Source: CAIZGX01 sp044349305 (GTDB taxonomy: Bacteria; Bacteroidota; Bacteroidia; Flavobacteriales_D; Sanyastnellaceae). From it: DNA of 19,529 nt. Each line of letters begins with the position of its first letter. Position 1 is the stretch's first letter. Below the pieces are notes generated by a model. It was not told where the DNA came from, did not search any database, and was given only the letters and a program-made list of their open reading frames with translations. The stretch is taken from assembly GCA_044349305.1 (NCBI GenBank), contig JBIKRF010000043.1, forward strand, positions 1-19,529, in the 5' to 3' direction. The translations under genes and the position numbers were made by a program. This document shows positions 14,487-19,529 of the stretch, piece after piece.

Positions 14487-16469
14487 ATGACCCAAGAAGA
14501 GGAAATAAAATATTTGCGCCAACGCGTTGCAGAATTGGAGCAATCTTCTGGAACAACAGAGAGGCTCATCGTTAATCGTGAAGCGAAATTCAAGGGGATT
14601 ATCGATAATTTTCGTTTAGGTCTTTTGGAAGTCGCCCCTAATGGTACCATTATTCGCGCAAACGAATCGTTTTGCGAAATGAGTGGTTTCAGTGGCGAGG
14701 AGTTAATTGGAAAGGACGGTGGTGAAATTTTATTAGACGAGGTTGAGCGCGAGCGCATGAAAGTTCGCAACGCTTCGCGCATTGAAGGCGAAGAAGACGT
14801 TTATGAATTGCGTGTACTTAACAAACGAAAGGAACCCCGCTATTGGTTAGTAAGTGCCGCGCCTTTGTTGGGCGACGACGGTAATGTGCATGGATCCATT
14901 GGAATTCATTGGGACATTACACAGATGAAAGAAATGGAGTTTGAGTTGATAGAAGCGAAGCGTAAAGCAGAAGAATCTTCAAAAGCAAAGGCTATGTTCT
15001 TAGCAAACATGAGTCATGAAATACGCACACCGCTTAACGGAATTGTTGGTATGGCCGAACAGTTGGCGCAGTCTCAACTCGATGCGGATCAGCGTTATTT
15101 TACAGATATTATGCGTTCAGCGTCTTCGACATTACTCTCCATTATCAACGACGTATTAGATATTTCAAAAATAGAATCTGGAAAATTCAGTATTGAAACG
15201 ATACCGTTTAGTCTGAATAAAACCATTCGTCAAACCCTCAGTATTTTCGAGGAAAAAGCTAAACATGCAGATATTTCTCTTGATATCGAATTGATGGACG
15301 ATAGAGAAATTATGCACCTCGGTGATCCTCATCGATTGAGTCAAGTTCTGTTCAATATCGTTGGAAACGCTATCAAGTTTACACATTCAGGCTATGTTCG
15401 GGTTACATCGCAATTGAAGCGCGGAGAGAACGATGTTTGTTCGGTGTCTTTTACAGTAGAAGATACCGGAGTAGGAATGGATATGGCCTATTTGACGAAG
15501 GTTTTCGAAGCGTTTTCACAAGAAGATGCCAGCATTACACGGAAATTTGGCGGAAGTGGATTGGGGCTAAGCATAGCTCGTAGCATTATTCAAATTATGG
15601 GTGGAACCATTCAAATTGAAAGTGAAAAAGGAAAAGGAACGCGCGTGAACATTCTCATTCCAATGAGAATATCGAATGATAAAACGAAACAAGACATAGT
15701 TGAAATGACTGATTTACAAAAATCACTCAAGGGACTTCGCGTATTAGCCGTAGAAGACAATGAGTTGAATCGAATGGTGTTACAGGTAATTTTGAAGAAA
15801 TGCGAAGTAGTGGTGTCCATTGCACACAATGGACAAGAGGCGATAGATTTAATTCAAGAGAAAGAATTTGATATTGTTCTAATGGATGTTCAAATGCCTA
15901 TTGTTGATGGGCTAGAAGCCACCAAGTATATTCGAGAAGAGTTAAAATTTACAACGCCTATTATTGGTTTGAGCGCGAATGCTATGCGTGAAGAAGTTGA
16001 GATTTGCAAGCAGGCAGGAATGAATGACTATTTGGTGAAGCCATATTCGGAGCGGGCTTTGGTTGAAGTTATGAAAAAATGGAGTGCCGAACAGAACTCA
16101 CCAGCGATAGAAGTGGAAGAGTATACCTCTGAAAAGGAATTGGATCTTTCTATGTTGAAGCAGTATGTTGGAAACGATATTCATGTGTTGAAAGACGTCG
16201 TGTCGGGTTATTTAGAGCACCTTCCCCCGCAATTGGATCGTCTTGAGTTAGCTTTGGTTGGTTCCGATGTGCTTGCGCTTCGCCATGAGCTTCATCAACT
16301 CAAAGCAAGCATGGAAATTATTGGGGTGCGTCCGGAAGGATTATCTTTCTCGGGCATCTCGAATGAATTGAAATCCGAAGGACTTTCTAACCTCGCTAAA
16401 TCCGCCATTGCATCGGTAATTAAAAATGGCAAGCAAGCAATTATTAGTCTGCGCAAACTCATTGCTTAA
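14487..16469 (+). CDS. Soluble hybrid histidine kinase: PAS-HisKA-HATPase-REC-HPt
   Basis: A 660-residue signalling protein with no membrane segment, so it is probably cytoplasmic. A short coiled coil (3-20) precedes a PAS domain (about 36-148; GLLEVAPNGTIIRANESFCE, GIHWDITQMKEME). The HisKA H-box is at 171-186 (FLANMSHEIRTPLNGI) with H177. The ATPase domain has N-box N290/N294 (LFNIVGNAIKFT), G1 DTGVGM (326-331) and G2 GGSGLGLSI (355-363). The receiver domain at about 417-532 has D424, phospho-acceptor D467 (LMDVQMP), S496 and K518. The C-terminal HPt domain at about 552-655 has H603 in HQLKAS, the H-x-L-K-(G/A)-S pattern. All catalytic residues are present, so a complete internal relay is possible. 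The PAS ligand is not apparent. The next gene, 73 bases downstream, is a response regulator and a likely target. Confidence 0.93.
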   Translation: MTQEEEIKYLRQRVAELEQSSGTTERLIVNREAKFKGIIDNFRLGLLEVAPNGTIIRANESFCEMSGFSGEELIGKDGGEILLDEVERERMKVRNASRIEGEEDVYELRVLNKRKEPRYWLVSAAPLLGDDGNVHGSIGIHWDITQMKEMEFELIEAKRKAEESSKAKAMFLANMSHEIRTPLNGIVGMAEQLAQSQLDADQRYFTDIMRSASSTLLSIINDVLDISKIESGKFSIETIPFSLNKTIRQTLSIFEEKAKHADISLDIELMDDREIMHLGDPHRLSQVLFNIVGNAIKFTHSGYVRVTSQLKRGENDVCSVSFTVEDTGVGMDMAYLTKVFEAFSQEDASITRKFGGSGLGLSIARSIIQIMGGTIQIESEKGKGTRVNILIPMRISNDKTKQDIVEMTDLQKSLKGLRVLAVEDNELNRMVLQVILKKCEVVVSIAHNGQEAIDLIQEKEFDIVLMDVQMPIVDGLEATKYIREELKFTTPIIGLSANAMREEVEICKQAGMNDYLVKPYSERALVEVMKKWSAEQNSPAIEVEEYTSEKELDLSMLKQYVGNDIHVLKDVVSGYLEHLPPQLDRLELALVGSDVLALRHELHQLKASMEIIGVRPEGLSFSGISNELKSEGLSNLAKSAIASVIKNGKQAIISLRKLIA

Positions 16470-16494
16470 TGGTTAAATTTCACGATGAAACAGG

Positions 16495-16523
16495 TTTAAA
16501 TCACTAATTATGGTTTAATCTTG
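16495..16523 (+). promoter_or_regulatory. Possible promoter of the response regulator/phosphatase gene
   Basis: TTTA at 16495-16498, a 17-base spacer, and TAATCTTG at 16516-16523, which fits TAnnTTTG in all but one of its six fixed positions. It lies about 20 bases before the TTG start, giving a leader of roughly 10-15 bases. If real, the phosphatase gene can be transcribed independently of the kinase gene. Confidence 0.4.
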
Positions 16524-16542
16524 CATCGTAAACAAAGACCAA

Positions 16543-17802
16543 TTGAGAAGAGGAAAGCGATACATTATTCTGGTAGATGACGAAGCTATTATTCTCAGCG
16601 TCTTATCTCTTCACGTAAAGAGTTTTCTACCCGATGGAATTGAATTACTCACTGCAAACTCGGGTGAAAGTGCATTAGAGAAATTAACGCCGTTATTAGA
16701 GGAAGGCGGTGAATTGATATGTGTGATTAGTGACTACATGATGCACCCCATGCGCGGTAGTGAATTGTTGGGACATCTTGAAGTTCTATCACCGTCGAGC
16801 AAGAAAATAATGCTAACCGGTCAGGCCGATTTACAGGCCGTTTCTGAAGTTTTAAGTAAAGCACGTTTATTTCGATACATTGAAAAACCATGGGAGCCAA
16901 AGGATTTAGAGCTAACAGTTTTGGAAGCTATTCGCATGTATGAAAACGAGACTGAGCTTGCTAACCGTACACAAGAGCTTGAAATTCTTCACAAGGAATT
17001 GGAACAAAAGGTAATTGATCGAACAGCAGAGTTAAATCAGAAAAATGAAGAGCTGCGTCAAGGTCTGCAGTATGCGAGATTTGTCCAAGAATGTTTTTTA
17101 CCGAATCATACAGACGCCTGGGATGTTTTGCCGGAGCTGCATGTATTTAGCACCTCTGCAGAGGCCGTCTCAGGCGATTTTTACTGGTACAAGAATTTAG
17201 GAGATTCAGTTCTAATTGCACAGGGCGATTGCACGGGACATGGTTTAGCCGGAGCCTTATTAACAGTGCTTGTAAGCGATTTACTTTCTGAAAAGACCAG
17301 CCGAATCGCAGACAAAGTAAATGTCAAAGAAATTCTAAGTGAAACGGTATTTGATTTGAAGAAAAGATTGCGCAGGGATGTGCAATATTCAGATATGGTT
17401 GCCGGATTTGATTTGGCTTTAATGCATGTTAATATTAAGACCGGTGATGCTGATTGGGGCAGCTTAAATTCCAATCTTATGTTGGTGAATGAAAAGAATG
17501 AAGTGGAAATTATTTCTAAATCGAAAGGTTTCCTTCATCTTGATTTGGAACAGACAGAAGTTGCTGGGGGTAATTTAAATATTAGCGGTAAGCGAGTTGT
17601 GATGTGTTCCGATGGGCTTTACGATCAGATAGGTGATGCTACTAACAAGCGTTTGCGCATGAGCGGTCTAATTCAGTGGATTGAAAGTGGTCAAGTATTC
17701 TTGGAAAACAAATGTGGTATAGATGATTTGTTTGCTACCTGGAAGGGATCACAAGATCAAACCGACGATGCCACATGGGTGAGCTTTCAGCTCGGAAATT
17801 AA
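16543..17802 (+). CDS. Response regulator with PP2C/SpoIIE-type Ser/Thr phosphatase output
   Basis: A 419-residue cytoplasmic protein. The receiver domain is at about 5-125: D12, D13, phospho-acceptor D64 (VISDYMM), T92 (MLTGQAD) and K115 (YIEKPWEP), of the type often fused to RpfG-like or phosphatase outputs. A helical coiled-coil linker follows at about 130-180. The PP2C (SpoIIE/RsbU-like) domain is at about 185-419, with SGDFYW (D212), GDCTGHG (D229), SDGLYDQ (D357) and QTDDAT (D409), giving the four metal-binding acidic positions. Such enzymes dephosphorylate serine on anti-sigma antagonist or similar proteins, and phosphorylation of the receiver normally controls them. The start is TTG 16543: a stop lies at 16516-16518 and no ATG occurs in frame before the receiver domain. 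The hybrid kinase upstream is its likely partner. No STAS or RsbW-like gene is in the window. Its stop codon overlaps that of the opposite gene. Confidence 0.92.
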   Translation: MRRGKRYIILVDDEAIILSVLSLHVKSFLPDGIELLTANSGESALEKLTPLLEEGGELICVISDYMMHPMRGSELLGHLEVLSPSSKKIMLTGQADLQAVSEVLSKARLFRYIEKPWEPKDLELTVLEAIRMYENETELANRTQELEILHKELEQKVIDRTAELNQKNEELRQGLQYARFVQECFLPNHTDAWDVLPELHVFSTSAEAVSGDFYWYKNLGDSVLIAQGDCTGHGLAGALLTVLVSDLLSEKTSRIADKVNVKEILSETVFDLKKRLRRDVQYSDMVAGFDLALMHVNIKTGDADWGSLNSNLMLVNEKNEVEIISKSKGFLHLDLEQTEVAGGNLNISGKRVVMCSDGLYDQIGDATNKRLRMSGLIQWIESGQVFLENKCGIDDLFATWKGSQDQTDDATWVSFQLGN

Positions 17803-19529
17803 TCGCCTTTCTCGAATCTACCGGCAAACTTTCCGTTCACCTTTACGAAATAAATTCCTTTCGAAAATTCTTGTACCCGAAGTCGAACAATTGAAGCGCT
17901 AGGATTTTCAACATAAATCGTTCTTCCTGTAATATCAATGACCTCTATACGTTTAATCACACTGGTGTTTTCAATGTTTAAATAGGTTGAAGTAGGATTC
18001 GGGTACATACCGAATGTTTGTTCGGTTTCTGTAATCGCTACTACACAGTTGTTTGTGTTTCTTGGAGTAGCGCTGGTGTTAAGGTTGAAATCGCCCACAA
18101 TGTCTTCACATCTTCCCCATGCATCATCGACATTTTGGCTAGGTGCCGTTGTCGTTTGGAAGACATTTCCTAGTGTGTCTGAAAGGCTCAAGAATCCGCC
18201 AGAAGATGACAAGTTGAAGTTCGTGTGTGGATCTAAATAAACATTGTCGTTATCGTCTGACCAAATCAAGAGATGTTGTCCTGGTAAAATGAAAACAGAC
18301 CCTGGGAATTTCCATTTGGTTGGAACTGCAGCATCGTCGCTTATACAAATCGTATTCAGTCCAAGTGGAACAGAAGTTATGTTTACGACTTCAATGTAAT
18401 CTTTGAATTTGCCTTGTTCGTTACTCATGATGCTTGAGTTACTTGCAACGACTTCATTCAACACAATATCATTGGCGGTTGCCATTTGAATAAGCGCGTC
18501 TATTTCGTAGAATTCATGTTCAGCTCTTTCTGGCGAGAACATTCCTGCAGTTGAGTTGTCTGCGTAGATGTAATACTGAATGCGCAGTGTGTTTACAGGA
18601 ATAGAAACTCCGTAAACCCCGTCATTTGCACCGCCGTCGTTATGCGCTCCGTCGTCGAACATCAAAGTTCTTGTAAAAACGTCCGATTTTTTATAGCGAT
18701 ACCCTAAATACACCTCTGATGCATTCGATACTGTCGCGTTAATGGAAACGGTTTCGAGGTAATAGGGAGAACTGTTTGAAGGAACAACGTTGGTGATGGT
18801 TGGAGGAACAGCAGCGAATGCTGAAGTGCCTTCTAAATAAGTTGCCCGAGAATCCATTAATTGATAAACCCCTGCGGTACCGGCACCAGGAGGGCCGCCA
18901 CCGCCGGTAATGGTTGTTGTGAGGTTACTTAAATAATTCTGATAAGTATAGAGGTAATTGGGATCTGTGCTCACTGCGTTATCTGCAGCGGCATGCATGG
19001 CATCGATGTACACTTTGTAATCGGCATTCACGAAATTTTCGCGGTTAATGGTTCGAAGATGTGCTGTGTACATTCTTTTGTACTGGGGGTTTGCGAGCAG
19101 CTTATTAATTAACGGCCATCCTGAATCGTTGATGTGAATGTAAGGGTCCATCTGCTGCATTCCTGTTAGGCTTAGGTTGCCCCCACCCCCAGGTCCACCC
19201 CCACCTGTATTTGTACCAAGCATCGTGTAACTTCCGTATGACATGTTTACATCCCATACCGTTGGAATCCAACGGTGCTGGTGATTTCGGTACAAATAAT
19301 AATTCTGGCGGAAACTTCCAGAGTAACTGTCTAAGTTCACCAGCACATCGTTGTATGCAAGCATCCAAAGCGCACGATCGACATCGAGTGCATTCGCAAT
19401 ATCTGCCGAGAAATTATTCAACGTGTCAATGAAGTCTTGCAATTTGTTCCATCCGAAATCAGATTGAACTTCATACTGCGTAAGGTATCCGGTAGAATCA
19501 GATGTAGAATACAAGAGTCCGCTTCCTCC
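17799..19529 (-). CDS. CotH-like kinase-fold secreted protein with lamin-tail domain and T9SS tail (5' end missing)
   Basis: The last 576 codons of a gene that continues beyond the window edge; the frame is open to base 19529. Residue numbers here start at that base. The end of a CotH domain is seen at about 45-100 (DVDRALWMLAYNDVLVNLDS, NYYLYRN, WIPTVWDVNMSYGS), a protein-kinase-like fold known from spore-coat CotH but common in exported Bacteroidota proteins. The domain continues to about 235, broken by two glycine-rich loops at 109-117 and 209-217. A linker module with an acidic, possibly calcium-binding loop (FDDGAHNDGGANDGVYG) lies at about 240-335. A lamin-tail-like beta domain is at 355-465 (IVLNEVVASNSS, DYIEVVNI, LLIWSDDN). 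The T9SS type A sorting domain is at 506-576 (MYPNPTSTYLNIEN, IDITGRTIY, GIYFVKVNG). It is probably secreted or surface-bound; kinase activity is not shown. Confidence 0.87.
   Translation of the reverse strand, partial: GGSGLLYSTSDSTGYLTQYEVQSDFGWNKLQDFIDTLNNFSADIANALDVDRALWMLAYNDVLVNLDSYSGSFRQNYYLYRNHQHRWIPTVWDVNMSYGSYTMLGTNTGGGGPGGGGNLSLTGMQQMDPYIHINDSGWPLINKLLANPQYKRMYTAHLRTINRENFVNADYKVYIDAMHAAADNAVSTDPNYLYTYQNYLSNLTTTITGGGGPPGAGTAGVYQLMDSRATYLEGTSAFAAVPPTITNVVPSNSSPYYLETVSINATVSNASEVYLGYRYKKSDVFTRTLMFDDGAHNDGGANDGVYGVSIPVNTLRIQYYIYADNSTAGMFSPERAEHEFYEIDALIQMATANDIVLNEVVASNSSIMSNEQGKFKDYIEVVNITSVPLGLNTICISDDAAVPTKWKFPGSVFILPGQHLLIWSDDNDNVYLDPHTNFNLSSSGGFLSLSDTLGNVFQTTTAPSQNVDDAWGRCEDIVGDFNLNTSATPRNTNNCVVAITETEQTFGMYPNPTSTYLNIENTSVIKRIEVIDITGRTIYVENPSASIVRLRVQEFSKGIYFVKVNGKFAGRFEKGD

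Noticed and set aside
17781..17793. GAGCT-TTC-AGCTC hairpin near the end of the phosphatase gene as a terminator
   Set aside because: The stem has only five pairs, lies within the coding sequence and has no T tract after it.

Overview
The window looks like a chromosomal segment of a Bacteroidota bacterium, most likely of the order Flavobacteriales. Three lines of evidence support this. Several secreted proteins carry C-terminal sorting domains of the type IX secretion system (T9SS). The ExbD-ExbD-TonB arrangement and the NKAYGAY-type TonB N-terminus are typical of the phylum. Several intergenic gaps contain TTTG / TAnnTTTG-like promoter elements, and no strong Shine-Dalgarno sequence stands out ahead of the starts. 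The segment is mostly ordinary core chromosome; I see no mobile element, CRISPR array, rRNA or tRNA gene.

Left part (1-1841): the 3' end of an ExbD gene, a second ExbD with an enlarged periplasmic region, and a TonB with a run of 16 prolines, closed by a hairpin terminator. These supply inner-membrane energy to outer-membrane receptors. Next (1852-4239), on the + strand, come a secreted polyhydroxybutyrate-depolymerase-like esterase, RNase HII (rnhB) and the LPS-export ATPase lptB, packed tightly together. A hairpin at 4238-4262 separates lptB from a convergent Mn-type superoxide dismutase gene.

Middle part (4883-10544): the sod gene and the rod-shape operon diverge from a 137-base gap that holds a plausible promoter in each direction. 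The operon is mreB-mreC-mreD-mrdA(PBP2)-rodA. Its spacing is very tight, including ATGA and TAATG overlaps. It encodes the actin-like filament, its membrane partners, and the transpeptidase/glycosyltransferase pair that builds the side wall.

Right part (10545-19529): a 1045-residue secreted protein with exactly seven SBBP propeller repeats, Ig/PKD-like modules and a T9SS tail; a small lipoprotein followed by a clear terminator; and a soluble hybrid histidine kinase (PAS-HisKA-HATPase-REC-HPt). The kinase is followed by a response regulator whose output domain is a PP2C/SpoIIE-type Ser/Thr phosphatase. Together these two could form a complete His-Asp-His-Asp relay. The last gene is on the minus strand and runs off the window: a CotH-like/lamin-tail secreted protein with a T9SS tail. 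It meets the phosphatase gene tail to tail, and the two stop codons share a TTAA.

No clearly new system is visible. The best candidates for a second look are the phosphorelay/phosphatase pair, the propeller protein with its possible control region, and the possibly surface-exported lipoprotein.
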